Source: Cryptomeria japonica (taxonomy: Eukaryota > Streptophyta > Pinopsida > Cupressales > Cupressaceae). Taken from it: a DNA stretch of 64,000 nt. Numbering within the stretch: position 1 is the stretch's first letter; each line of letters opens with the position of its first letter. Position numbers and translations under genes: made by a program. Positions 1-11,420 of the stretch are shown here, in pieces. A model generated the notes under the pieces. It did no database searches and was not told where the DNA came from. It was given only the letters and a program-made list of their open reading frames with translations. The stretch is from assembly GCF_030272615.1 (NCBI RefSeq), contig NC_081413.1, positions 185,204,115 through 185,268,114 on the forward strand. Reading direction: 5' to 3'.

Positions 1-1142
1 CCTTTCTTTTCTGAGGGTTCTACAACTGGTGTAACCCTTTCCAAATAAGTGCCAGTTCTCTTTGCCTTAGGATCAAAGGGTGAGGCAATTAGGGTAGAAG
101 CATACCCATCCAACATATCATTCATTACCTCATAGCCCATAGGCTCTACTTCTTCCTACCTAGGTTCAACGACCTCTATTATGCATTCATCCACTTTGAT
201 GGTGAAGTAGATGTCTTCCTCATACTTTTTGACTAAATCACTAGATATTCTTATCCTTTGGCTCATCTTGAGTCTGAACTCATCAAAGTATTTGTTCAAT
301 GCTTCTGGATAGCCGGTTCCAACCGCTTGTAGACTTTCCTTGATTTGTTTTGTTACCGGTTGATCGGCAGACCACTGAATGTCACCTACTCCTGGAAAGT
401 AACCTTGAAAGTAAAAGAACAACCCAACCAGTAGTTGTTCAAACTTGAATCTCAGTGCATTGTCCTATTTGATTGACTTAAGATTCAACATAAGTTGTCT
501 TTGCATACAAGTGCACAGATCAAACAATGCATCCTCCTTGATCATCCTGTAAGCAGCATTTACTACTACAACAGAGACAGAATTAATTCTACTAGCAGAG
601 AACGTCCGGTAGCCTATCACCATGCAGGCATACTTGACCAAATCATCCTTGATTGAGTTGACGGTCATACCACGTGAGTTGCTCACTGAACCGGTGAGCT
701 TGGACATTTCAGTCTTGCTGACCTTCCTTAGGGCTGACACTTCCCTTGTGTTACAGAAACTAGTGACGGCATGAATCACTTCTGGTGTGATATCATGCAT
801 CCACTCTAGGTACATCTTGTCATCGTGTACCCTACTTAGAATAATGTGAATGTGATCATCCGAAAATTCTTCAAAAGGGTAAACTGCATTTTGGAGTTTC
901 TTCTTTTCCAGAATGTTGAATTTCGGTTTAATCTTCTTATCCTTTCCGTAGAATAGGCTCAGCTAGGAATGGATCACAAGAGACCCTAGGTCTTCGATTT
1001 TGCAGTCTATGTAATTAGAAATCCATTCTTCTACTATAACACCAGTCGGTACTTGAGACAGGGCATTATATTTCGACTTTCGCTTAATGAAGTCCATAGA
1101 ATCAATAGTTGCACTAGAACTATCATGAGATGTGGAAGCCAT
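1..1142 (-). pseudogene. ORF2 of A-outer, N-terminal part, three in-frame stops
   Basis: This frame runs from an ATG at 1142-1140 to the window edge without a frameshift and is broken only by TAG codons at 965-963, 467-465 and 158-156. It corresponds residue for residue with ORF2 of A-inner (9494-11420) and more distantly with B (from 29866) and G (from 53232). Shared landmarks are a start MAS or MAP, a 'LSRVHDD' box near codon 105 and a 'VKYA..IGY' box (codons about 180-190) in A-outer and A-inner. After these come a W-containing segment and the 'YF..F...M..R.RIS..IV.KY..DI.F..K.DE' region. The function is unknown and I do not recognise the family. The preserved frame implies this was a real protein-coding gene of the element. 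The rest of the gene lies beyond position 1. Confidence 0.8.
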
Positions 1143-1585
1143 GATAAATGAAGAATTATGAAAAATACCTTCATAGATTGAAATTTAGGGCTTCGCAATT
1201 TGAACTTCACTTGACACTCCTTCGATTGTAGAGATACCGCTTTGCATTCTACACTCCTCCAACAGATGTTTGCTTCAGATTCTTCTTTAGGAATTTGATA
1301 AATTCTTTGATTCATAGTGTAAATTGCTTTCCTTCGCTCTGGACTTGAAAAACTTCTTCGCTCAAAAAATGATAAGTGAGAAATGATTTCAAAATTCCTT
1401 ATAAACAGGTTCTCCACCTACCATAATAAATGCTCCAATATTAGGGTGTAAACCCTAATTTGCCTTTTACCATTTTTGGTCTTCTGTCGACTAATAGGTA
1501 TCACATACTGGTTAAGGTCTTTTACTGGTGTAAACCAGGGGTTCGAAGTATTTCATCATTTGCTCCCCCTAAGCTTTTCAGATGC
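1143..1585 (-). other. Spacer between gag-like ORF1 and ORF2 of A-outer
   Basis: This stretch has no long reading frame. Just after the ORF1 stop it holds a purine tract on the minus strand (complement of gctccccctaagc at 1562-1574), like the tract found after pol in copia elements C, D and E. A TATA-like string (minus TTTATAAGG, 1400-1408) lies about 260 bases upstream of the ORF2 start. The same spacer is present in A-inner at 11421-11870. It could carry a promoter or leader for ORF2, but that is inference. Confidence 0.5.
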
Positions 1586-1839
1586 TTAGTTTTTCTGTTC
1601 CTTGATTTCCACACTAGGTGTAAAAACTGGTTCTTCTAGCAACACTCTTGGCTTCTTCTTCCAAGTTTTGTTCATATCCGCTTGAACAGTTTCAATATCA
1701 ATCTTTCCTTCTGGAGTGACTAGTATGTCGTCTGATATGTTCTTTCTTGTTCTACTGAATATGGCAATGTGACCCAATTTGTTGCAATGATAGCAGACCA
1801 TTCCTAGTGCTCTCCAAGGTCCATTATTCATGTTACTGT
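1586..1839 (-). pseudogene. C-terminal end of A-outer gag-like ORF1
   Basis: This is the terminal part of ORF1, separated from its N-terminal part (14338-15356) by the A-inner insertion. It begins with the last zinc knuckle, where C-x2-C-x4-H can be read but the final cysteine is serine. It ends in an acidic tail with a 'TWKKKP' box shared with A-inner and, more loosely, with G. The stop codon is at 1588-1586. Joined to the other half across the TCTTC duplication, the frame is kept. The zinc knuckles imply RNA binding in a virus-like particle, as in Ty1/copia Gag. Confidence 0.85.
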
Positions 1840-1844
1840 TCTTC
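1840..1844. repeat. Target-site duplication of A-inner, left copy (TCTTC)
   Basis: TCTTC directly abuts the A-inner LTR here and recurs at 14333-14337 on the other side of the element. Five bases is the usual TSD length for LTR retrotransposons. Confidence 0.9.
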
Positions 1845-2993
1845 TGATGAATACTAAGAGGGGGGGTGAATTAGTATGCCAAAAATCTTTGCACTTAAAC
1901 ACTTTACAAGACTGATTGTAAACTAGTAAAATAGTTTAGCAGACAAACCAGTTAGCACACATGCAAACCAAATAGCAAATAATGCATTCACCCATAGAAG
2001 CACAAACACCATAACACATGAGATTTTGACGTGGAAACCCAAATGGGAAAAACCACAGTGAGATGGAACTCACAAGTAACTATCCGCAGAATAGGAACTA
2101 GACTAGTTAAGGTCAAACTAGTTAAGGTCTTACAATGTTCTTTACCATAACAGATCCTGTTAAGAATCTCAATCTCTGTTAGGAGATAAGACCGATTAAA
2201 GACTACCTTGCTTGAGGATTTTAGATCCACAGATGTGAACCACCTTTTTAGAGGATTTACAAAAGGCTTTTGGGCCTACCCGGTTAAGGGCTACAGACTT
2301 GTCAAAGATGTGAGTAATCAACAAGTGTTTGATCTAGCTAGTAGCGTAGACTGCTTGGTTAGATCCTGGGTAGCCCATTCTTGATGCACTCTAGCATTAC
2401 TTCAGTCTTCTACACATTCATATTCTCTCCAACTCCTCAGTCACCTTAAACCCTAGCAACAACATAAACTTTCTCTATATCCACATCAACAACCTAAAAC
2501 CCTAGACATGATGTCCTTATAAAGGAATCTGATTTCATGTTGGTCCAATAGGATTACATTACAATTTCCTAGGTTCAATGAACCTAGAAATACTTGGTAA
2601 CATGACACAAAAAGCACTGTTAAATTGTCGGCACCGTCAAACAATCGGTGGATGGTAACTCATCACAAAATGCCAGTTGGTAACTCATCACAAAGTATTA
2701 CTGATTCATACAAAATGTCGATTGCCGGTTTGACAAAAATGAAGACTGGTAAAAATGTGCTATGCCACTTTAATCCCTCGTACTGCTTGGTATCCACAAA
2801 CCACTTGGGGTCAACATGCCGGTTTAGATCGAGAAACACATTCTACAAAATACCAATAGTCTAAAGACTATAATACAACATACTAGTTGGAACAAATACC
2901 AGTTGTGCTCAAACTCATACTTATAAAGGAGATCTCAATGCAAGTGTGTGTCCATCAATGACAATCACAACATAAACATCAAAAGTGCCAACA
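1845..2993 (-). repeat. 3' LTR of A-inner
   Basis: This 1,149 bp LTR starts TGATGAATAC on the plus strand and ends TGCCAACA, giving the TGTTGGCA...TTCATCA termini on the minus strand. It matches the 5' LTR at 13199-14332 along its length with scattered substitutions and small indels. The polypurine tract adjoins its 5' end at 2994, which fixes it as the 3' LTR. A TATA-like TTTATAAGG (minus) lies at 2515-2523. Confidence 0.92.
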
Positions 2994-3008
2994 ATCTCCC
3001 CTTTGGCA
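2994..3008 (-). promoter_or_regulatory. Polypurine tract of A-inner
   Basis: The minus strand reads TGCCAAAGGGGAGAT directly before the LTR start TGTTGG. The same tract with one more G stands before the LTRs of B (26485) and D (24868). It would prime plus-strand DNA synthesis. Confidence 0.85.
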
Positions 3009-3356
3009 TTGATGGCAACACTTAGGAAAATAAAATTTTGACATCTAAGTGTTTTACAACAAAATCATGCCATTAGCAAAATTGCTCCCCCTAAGCATAT
3101 ACACTATCCCTTTAACAATACAATGTATAACACTTTTGCATATAGAGCATAAACATTGAGATATTCAAAGCATATATCAAAATTTTGATTACCAGATACT
3201 TCTCCCAAATAGAATTCTTCTCCCCCTTTGCCAACAATGACAAAGTACAACCCCATTTCCATTTGATATTAAAATAATAAAAGTTTATGACAATAAGGAA
3301 TGATACTTGTCAAAAATAGATTTAAAGTCCTACAAGAATTGTTTCATCGATAAAGA
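3009..3356 (-). other. 3' noncoding region of A-inner with extra purine tracts
   Basis: There is no reading frame here. Two further G-rich purine tracts on the minus strand lie at about 3084-3096 and 3219-3235, resembling secondary polypurine tracts. B has a similar duplicate near 26620-26640. Confidence 0.5.
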
Positions 3357-4702
3357 CTAGGACTCAAGTAGGGAGGTGGCTACTTCTTTTTCTGTCTGCA
3401 TCTGGGAGACCTGTTCTTGCATGGCATCAATTATGCTCATCTCCTGTGTAATGGTCAAGGCATCCAGTTTCAGATAGCACTTCTGAAGAATTTGCAATCA
3501 TGGGAGTAGAACCAGTTGTAGCTCCTGCAAATCTCTAGATTGGGTGCTGATCTCTTGCTCCATTTTTGTTGACTAGAGGTGAAACCGGTGAATGGTTTGC
3601 CCATAAGTTGTAAAGGAGTCATAAGTTGGCTTGAATGTGCTCATTAGGACTGCAAGTACATTTGAAGCTTTTGCTTATGAGCTAGCACATCATCATAGAA
3701 TAGATGGGGTTGGTAGATCTTGCTGAGTAGCAGATTCCCCTCATCCAGAGCATCCCTTATATCCTTTTGTTCTTTCTTTAGTTCAGATCGGAGCTCATTC
3801 AACTTCTTCACCAGAGCTATATTAAGAGGTTTTTGATGCTCCTTTTTGACATTTGCCTCTACTGCCTCTTCTAGGCTCTGCACCTGATCATCCATTACTG
3901 TGCATAGGAGCTTAAGTTTAGCTAGTGATGAATCAGTGTTGGGAAGATTTGTACCGGGTATCAAACCGGCAAGAGTGTCCACAGCCACTTCAATTACATC
4001 CTACTCCTTCTTCCTTTAAATAATTTCAAGGTGCTCTTGAGCAACCTTGATGCTCTGCATTAGCTCCGTTTCACTTGTAGACTGGAGGTCGATAGGACTA
4101 GTGAGATCAGCTGATTTGGCTTGACTCTCGGTTGCTTTTGGAGTTTCCATTTGGGTGCTCTTCTCTGCTTCTTTTGCCTTGTCCTCTTCTTCTTTCTTCC
4201 TCTTCGCTTCTCTCCTCTTCTCCACTTCCTTGTCCTCCTTAGTCTTTTTCTTTTTTGCTTCCTTCTTCTTCTCATGTTCCTTATCTTCCTCTTCCTTCTT
4301 CTTCCTCTTTGCTTCCTTCTTTTTCTCCTATTCCTTATCTTCCTCTTCCTTCTTCTTCTCTTGTTCCTTATCTTCCTCTTCCTTCTTCTTCTTTTCTTCT
4401 TCTTTCTTCTTTTTCTCTTCGTCATCCTTATTCTTCTTCTCCTCTTCATCTTTCTTCTTCTTCTCCTCTTCATCCTTTTTCTTCTTCTCTTTTTCATCCT
4501 TTTTCTTCTTCTCTTCTTCATCCTTTTTCCGCTTCTCTTCTTCATCCTTTTTCCTCTGCTTGGCCTCTTCCTTTGTCACTTCCCATCTATCCTCGACTTG
4601 CTTATCAACCTGTTTAGCTTGTTTCTCCTGTCCTATTGCCTCAGATGGTGTTTCCTGAGTAACATCCTCTACATCCAGAGCATCGACATCAATGGCATCG
4701 AT
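3357..4702 (-). pseudogene. ORF2 of A-inner, C-terminal half
   Basis: This is the part of ORF2 downstream of the 4.8 kb insertion. One frame covers 4702 to 3644, with stops at about 4327 (a likely former CAG), 4016 and near 4000. A frame change near 3644 then leads to a stop at 3359-3357. In order it has an acidic segment ending near 4590, a lysine/glutamate repeat (about 4155-4570), a Q/T/S-rich linker, then a predicted helical region rich in L, K and E with heptad-like spacing (3988-3644). The last segment matches loosely the C-terminus of B ORF2 (26737-26900), including an 'IDAM' or 'IDIQEKE' stretch. Function is unknown; a coiled-coil assembly or scaffold role is inference only. Confidence 0.7.
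4155..4570 (-). repeat. Lysine/glutamate-coding repeat inside ORF2
   Basis: On the plus strand this is an almost pure pyrimidine tract of CTT, CTC and TCC triplets. On the minus strand, in the ORF2 frame, it encodes degenerate repeats of about ten residues of the type KKDEEEKKKK. Single-base changes between units point to expansion by slippage. Apparent frames on the plus strand and in other minus frames are by-products of this composition. Confidence 0.8.
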
Positions 4703-6724
4703 TGTAATGCCCATACCCTAGTTAGACTTGTAAAACCCGTTTGACCATGATTGACTTCCTATGTGGCATTCTTGAAAGGTAGGTTAACCATGGTGAAATG
4801 TGTAGTTTAGATAATATAAATAACTGTGCATACTTATTATTGTGCTTTTGCATCGATTTTCATGTAAATGTAATTGTTCCTAACCCTTGTGTTGAATCTT
4901 GAGCTAACGCCTTCATTGAATATGTATATGTATATGCATGCTTGTATGAATTCATGGGTGCAGGAGATGGCAGGTACGACACCGCTTAGGGCAAGGTTCA
5001 TCTCCTTTGGATTTGTAAGGTTAAGTATGCCTCCTTCATCTTTAGAATTCGGATTTGGTGGACATATAACTCTCGTCTTGCCTTAGCCATGGTTAGGTGA
5101 GCATCGTGCGTGGATTCGTGGGGCTTGCTTTTCATTGGGATGTGTGTCGAGGGACTTGGAGGACTTCCTTGATTTGCGTGCCCTACGCGAGGTAAGTGAG
5201 GTTTGTTATCCTAAGTATTAAATTCAAATTTATGAGTAGACGTGCACATTAGTAATCTAGAAATTTAAATAGGTAGCTTCCTTTATATGATTAATTATTA
5301 ATTTAAAGAGATTGTTTTAAATTGTTATTGTAGCAAGCTTAAGGTATTTAACTGGGGTTAGTGTGCTCATTTACGCATTTGTAACATTTATGCATTTGTA
5401 GTTGAGAAATTAGAATAAACAAGACTCTTGCATTAGATTAGTCATTTATTTAAAAATGTCGCTTTATTATGTTATAGCGAGTTAATTTAATAGCTAAATT
5501 TAAAATAATGAATTTAATGAGTTATGCATTTTTGGAAAGGAAAAATTTAAAGTCATTGGGAAGATAGAAATAAATTACTCATTTTCGCATTTTGGAAGGA
5601 AAAGGGTAAATTATTATTATTTAAAAGAAATTATTCCCTTTTTACTTGTATAGTTGATATAGTATAAAAAGATTGATTTTTAGAAAATTAAAATTAATCA
5701 AAGCGCCTTACCCGGTCAATAGTTCCAAAATATAAATGTAGGCCTAAATCGATATTGAGAAATTAAAATTTAAAACTCAATAAGAAATAGAAGCATTTTA
5801 ATTTTAATAAGGGAAAACAAATAAGATTAATAAATAATGGAAAGGAATGACTTCCATTTGGGATTTTCATTCATTTTATTTTAAAAATAAATGCCTAATT
5901 TCGAAATTGAAAATTAGGGCAAAATTAGGGTTTCTCTTTTTAACCTAGTTTTGTAAGCATTTTGGGGGTTCTTTGGCTTGGGAGCTTTTTTTTTTTGGGA
6001 AAAATGGGGGATTTGCATGGGAGTTGCAGGTGGAGCTCTTCATCAAAGAAATCTCTTCCCGGAATGCATATGGAGGTAGGATTCCAATCTACCTGTTTGT
6101 TTATTGTCATGTTCTCCATGAAATGTTGAAGAAAAGAAAAGAAAGAAATGTTTTTTTTACCATGAAGGTTCTTGAAGATTAGTTTCAGTTTCATTTAAAA
6201 ATTTGGTTGTTCTTGAAATGAATTTCTGGTTCTTAAAGAAATTAGTGGCTTCAAACCGGATGTGGGGATATTTGTCCCATAATAGAGTGTTTGGGTAAAT
6301 CTGGAAATTTATTTTATGACTGCAAAAATGGGGGTTTATTTTTTTACATTTTCATTTTGGGTGTTTTGTTCATGATATTCAAAAAAAAATATATAAAAAC
6401 AGAGAGGTTGCTGGAAAATACTTTGAGTTTTGTGTTTTCAGGCTGTTGTTCTGGAGAGATATTCACATATCTTTTTGTATTGCTTCCTTATTCTATTTAT
6501 TTTTGAAAAAAAACAAAATATATATGGATATACAAATAGAGGGGTTGCTGGAAAATGTTTTTTTTTTTTTTTTAAAACCCCTGTCTGTGAGACTGTGTGT
6601 TAAGCATCTAGGGATTTATTATATTTTTTTTTTTAGACTGTTTTCTGTATTTACTATTACAAAATAAATTTTAAAGAAAAAAAATTTAAAAAAAAAAAAG
6701 AGTTTTTTTTGTGCCCCATGGCAG

Positions 6725-6839
6725 CTGCTACCAGTTGGTAGCAGCGCTACCAGAGGTAGCGAACTGCTACCAAATGGTAGCAGCGCTACCAAAGGTAGCG
6801 CCCTGCTACCATTTGGTAGCAGTGCTACCAATGGTAGCT
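6725..6839. repeat. 39-bp tandem repeat made of short palindromes
   Basis: Three units with starts at 6725, 6764 and 6803 each contain CTACCANNTGGTAG followed by GCTACCANNGGTAG. Each can fold as two small hairpins whose stems are conserved while the two or three loop bases change from unit to unit. A run of ten G and the palindrome CCCACGTGGG (with a G-box CACGTG) follow at about 6851-6870. Confidence 0.85.
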
Positions 6840-8222
6840 AGGCTGCCAAAGGGGGGGGGGCCCACGTGGGTACCCTCTCCCTCCTTTTTTTTGAAAATTA
6901 AAAAAAAGTTTATTTCATTTAGATTTTAATTATTATTTTTAATTATTTGATATAATTTTTTTTTCAAAAAAAAAGAAAGGAAAAAAAAAAACAGAATATA
7001 TGGATATATATATAAAAATAAAGAAGAAACCAAATTAAATTAATAAGTGGAGTTAATATAGTTTAAGAGGTTTTAAATTTAGTTTTCTTTTCTTATATAT
7101 TATTTAATGTTAAATTCGGTTTCTTTGCATTATTTAATTCGAGACTATTGAATATTAGCTGGATTTAGATAACGAACATTAGCAAATCCATACTTTAATG
7201 CAAATTATTAAATTTCATATTGACCACGTCCAAGCTTGGGTTAATACGTATTATTAACATGGACTAGTATTAAGGGTGGGTTAAAGGTGAATTTTTAAAC
7301 AAAAGTTAATTTAGCAAATCCATAAACTTGGTCGACATTAATGGTTAAATAGATAGGGTAAACGAACATCTCTACTGGATTATGCCTATGTAGGTTTAAA
7401 TTTCTATAATGGAATTTGGTTATGTAATGGCAAGACTTGTTATGATAGTGGTTGGTTATAAGTCGGTCAAGCCCCTAGTTAGGCTACCGTCAAACAAGAG
7501 AATCTAGGTTGTTTGTTTTTCCTTTGTTATGATTCAATTTGACCCACTTTTAAAAGGGATCACTATGTAATAATCTAACGAGGTAGATGTTGAATAGTGT
7601 ATGTGTTCACCCAAAAGGCAAGATTGTAATGACATGTAAATATGTAACCTTAACTATATTAAATGCCAGAGGGGTCTTGTAGTTGAGCAGACCCGGAGAT
7701 GTAGCCCTTTAGGGGTGAACTCCGAGATCATATCTGTGTTATGCGATGTCCTTTTAGTTCCTTTGTTTTATGTTTTAATTTATCATGAATGGTTGTAATC
7801 TTGCATAAGTGTATGGTGGAAATTTAATGAATTCAAATTTAAGTGCATAACATTATTCATCTGGATAAACGTAGTTATTTAAGTTCATAAAACATTGTGA
7901 ATTATGATGATGGCAAAGTATTTAAGATATTGTAATTAAAGTTGTGGAAAGGAGTATTTTGATAAAGTTAATTAAACGTAGTAATAATGGAAAGAACCTC
8001 GCTAGATTACATTATTGGATTAACTTGTTATTAAGTATATAAATGGAATGAATGTAAAAAGGAAACAAAGTTAAAATTTATGTCACAATTCCTAGATTGA
8101 AATCTAAAGGACGAACCATATAAATATCTATCTTTTTACCTTAGTAAATGAATCACGCCATGTCAATTATGTTTCATTACATTGAATGAATTTGTTAAGT
8201 TATTTCACGTTTTAATCTTAAC

Positions 8223-8400
8223 AATAATCCTCACCAGATTAATTTGATAATCGTGTGGGCTCAACTAGGCATCCATGTTGTATATTGGATGAATATACTT
8301 AATAATTTATGTTGTAATTATAATCAATAATCCTCACCAGATTAATTTTAAAAAATGGGGTATCTCAACTAGTCTTCCATAATTGTAACCCCAATGAATG
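8223..8400. repeat. Degenerate 103-bp direct repeat
   Basis: The string aataatcctcaccagattaa occurs at 8223 and again at 8326 (period 103). Weaker echoes of a 'gaatgaatctcg' type segment continue to about 9250, so this part of the insertion may be an old tandem array. Confidence 0.5.
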
Positions 8401-9493
8401 AATTTCTCTATGATTGCTAAAGATGAACTGAAAAGGAAGGGATTCAATTAGTTGTTGATACATTAAATCTAGTAAAAGAATCTCTCTCATATTATCTTCA
8501 TTTAACAAAAAAAAAAAAGTGATATGCAACAAGATAATTGTATTTCAATCCTAATGGAAGAACATCACTATGGTCTTATTAATCCAATCCTGAAATGATG
8601 AATATCATCTTGCTAACTATATCTTAAAGTTAAAGGAAGAACTCATGTGGCTCTAATACATTTTCAACGTAATGATTTTAGCCATCTAGTAGTATTATTA
8701 AAACTTCAAAGAATTCGATGGCTTCTCACATTTTATCCTCCACAAAGCAACTGTAAATCTTTAGCCTGCTTATGCCCAAACCTTAATGAGGAAACCACAC
8801 TCTACTAGTGGAAGTTTAATCCTTAAGGAACGAATTCTTTTCTTATTAACCATACTTTTTAATATTTAAAAAGAGATATCAAATGTAGGTGAATATTTTA
8901 AAATCAAATGAAGGAATCCTCGTTTTTACTAATCGTAGTTTAACCCTAAATGAATGAATCTCGTTAAGCATATTTATAGCACTAAAGGATGATGTCAAGT
9001 GTGGATGGGTATCTTAAAACCCGAACTAATGAACCTTGTTATAATTAAAACGCTTGAACCTATTGGGAGGCCTCCTAATGAAAATTATGAATTAAAGTGC
9101 ATTGAGTAATTAACCTCCCGATGGCCTCCTCACCAACCAAAGTAATTGAACGATTCCTAAAATTATAAGATGTCCAACCATAGAACGCATATATAATCAA
9201 GATCTATGCATTATCTCGTAATTATGATGTCCAGTTTAATGGATCTAATGACCCAAGTTGAGTTAGGTGTAAGGTTATGTAATCGCGTTGGGAAACTCCT
9301 TAGGATCATTTTAGCCTTCTACTGTGTTATCTAGTTAGAGATAACTTGAGACAACTTCAATCTATCTTAATAGTGTAACTTTCCATTAACGTTCTTAACT
9401 ATTATTTAAAAAAAAAAAAAAAAAAAAAAATTTACACTCTATTTGAGTGTTTTTTAACTTAAACCCTTTGGGGTTTCCTGGCGGGGCATTACA

Positions 9494-11420
9494 TTGATCG
9501 GTTCAACAACTGGATTTCCTTCGTCATCAAATACTTCATCCGGTTTGGATATAAATGGTTCTTTTTCAGCTTGTCGATTGGCTAGACGTGCTTTGTGAGA
9601 CTAGACAATAGTTGTCATATAGTGATGAGTGTCTTTTTTGACATCATCAACTCTACCTTCTAACAGCCAGAGTCTTCTTCTTCTAGTGAAGAAGAGTCCT
9701 TTATTTTGGTCAATAACATCAAATAATTTAGAATTTGACTGGTCGGAAAAGTATTGTGCAAAAAATTTCTCCCTAATTTCCTATTCCTTTTCTATGGAAA
9801 TGCACCATCTATTATCTAATGACATATATAAAGAATCCACTATCTAAGATTTAATCTCTGAGGGTGACCGGTCATTAACGCATAAGTACTAAATTATTTC
9901 CTTTTCAATCGCTTCCTTTTCATCTTCAATAAAGTCATCAAAAAACTCAATTAAGTCATGTAGCACTTTTCTCCTAATATTCTTTATTGTTCTTTGAAAA
10001 TGTGTCAAAGGTTTATAGGAAGAGATATCTATATTTACCAGTGTAGATAATGTCGATTCATTCTTTGTCTTTCTCTTTGCTTGATGTGTTTTCTTTGGCT
10101 TTTCCTTGGACATAGTTTCTTCTGAGTCTGGAGAGGTATTCCTTGTCTTCCTTTTTCTCTTGAACACTTTAGCCGGTGCCACTTCCGGTTTCTTCTTGGC
10201 TGGTGACCGCTTGGTCAATTTTGGAGTTGCAGTAGTAACCGTTGTTGATGCTACAGGCACTGCCTTTGCCTTCTTCATTGCAGGTTCTTTTCCTTTCTTT
10301 GTAGAGGGTCCCTCGACTGGTGTAACCCTTTCTAGATAGGTTCCGGTCCTCTTTGCCTTAGGATCAAGAGGTGAGGCAATAAGGGTAGAGGCATACCCTT
10401 CCAGCATATCATACATTACCCCATAGCCCATTGGCTCCACTTCTTCCTGTCTAGGCTCAACAGCCTCCATTATGCATTGATCCACCTTGATGGTGAAATA
10501 GATATCATCCTCATATTTCTTGATGATGTCACCAGATATTCTCATTCTTTGGCTCATTTTCCATCTGAACTCATCAAAATACTTGTTCAGAACATCAGGG
10601 TAACCGATTTCAATTGCTTCAATGCTTTCCTTGATTTTCTTGGTCACTGGTTGGTCAGCAGACCACTGGACATCTCCCACTCCTAGAAAGTAGCCTTGGA
10701 AATAGAAGAACAACCCAACTAGTAGCTACCCAAACTTGAACTTAGTGCATTATCCTGTTTGATCGACTTCAGATTCAACGGGAGTTGTCTCTGCATACTG
10801 GTGCACAGATCAAATGATGCATCCTTCTTTATCATCCGGTAAGTGGCATTTACCGCTGCAACAAATACAAAGTTAATTATGCTAGCTGAGAATGTCCAAT
10901 ATCCAATCACCATACATGCATACTTCACTAGATCATCCTTGATAGAATTGATTGTCATGCCTCGTGAGTCACTCACTGAACTGGTGAGCTTGGACATTTC
11001 AGTTTTGCTTATCATCCTTAGGGCTGGCACTTCCCCTGTGTTGTAGAATCTGGTGACTGCATGAATTGCCTATGGTGTGATGTCATGTGTTCTCTCTAGG
11101 TACATCTTATCACCATGGACTCTACTCAAAATGATCCTCTGTGAAATCCTCCAGGAAGTAAACAGCATTGTGGAGCTTCTTCTTTTCCAAAATATCATAC
11201 TCTGGGTTGATCTTCTTATCCTTTCCACAAAATAAACCTAACTGGGAGTGGATGGCTAGAGACCCTAGGTCTACAATCTTGCAATCTATGTAGTTAGAAA
11301 TTCCCTCTTCTACTATCACACCAGCTGGAACTTGTGATAGGGCATTATACTTAGACTTTCATTGAATAAAACTTGTAGACTCGATAAATGCACTAGAACT
11401 GGTATGGATACGGAAGCCAT
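9494..11420 (-). pseudogene. ORF2 of A-inner, N-terminal half
   Basis: It starts at the ATG 11420-11418 and is collinear with A-outer ORF2, but three frameshifts lie between 11420 and 10713. The longest open stretch is 10713-9889. Domains in order are an N-terminal conserved region (to about 10450), then a proline, serine and lysine-rich linker (about 10350-10060). The linker holds basic clusters such as KRSPAKKK and VFKRKRKTR that look like nuclear localisation signals. A helical acidic segment follows. From 9888 to 9494 further ORF2 sequence continues with stops, up to the 4.8 kb insertion. The product is unknown. The same arrangement of conserved domain followed by a basic linker is seen in B at 28743-28320. 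Confidence 0.78.

Larger units (their letters stand above)
4703..9493. mobile_element. 4.8 kb LTR-like noncoding insertion (probable solo LTR)
   Basis: The insertion begins TGTAATGCCC and ends GGGGCATTACA, an inverted terminal repeat with TG/CA ends. It splits ORF2 of A-inner. The flanks TCGAT (4698-4702) and TTGAT (9494-9498) differ by one base and look like a decayed 5 bp duplication. The interior is AT-rich, has no coding frame, no second LTR copy that I can see and no clear primer site. The best reading is a solo LTR of a Ty3/gypsy-type element with very long LTRs. A LARD-like element is the alternative. Its right end (ggggttt..tggcggggcat) resembles the LTR end at 49720-49749. Orientation is not decided. 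Confidence 0.72.

Noticed and set aside
2625-2864. Plus-strand 79-codon frame in the A LTRs (also 13964-14203)
   Set aside because: It lies wholly inside the LTR and its conservation is explained by LTR homology.
4060-4744. Long open frames on both strands (up to 207 codons) rich in R/K or F/L/S
   Set aside because: They are by-products of the pyrimidine-rich repeat. Only the K/E frame continues the flanking ORF2 on both sides.
6725-6839. CRISPR-like short palindromic repeats
   Set aside because: The units are contiguous 39-bp tandem repeats with no unique spacers, in plant retroelement DNA.
10106-10339. Plus-strand hydrophobic frames opposite ORF2
   Set aside because: They are antisense shadows of the basic linker of ORF2, without independent support.
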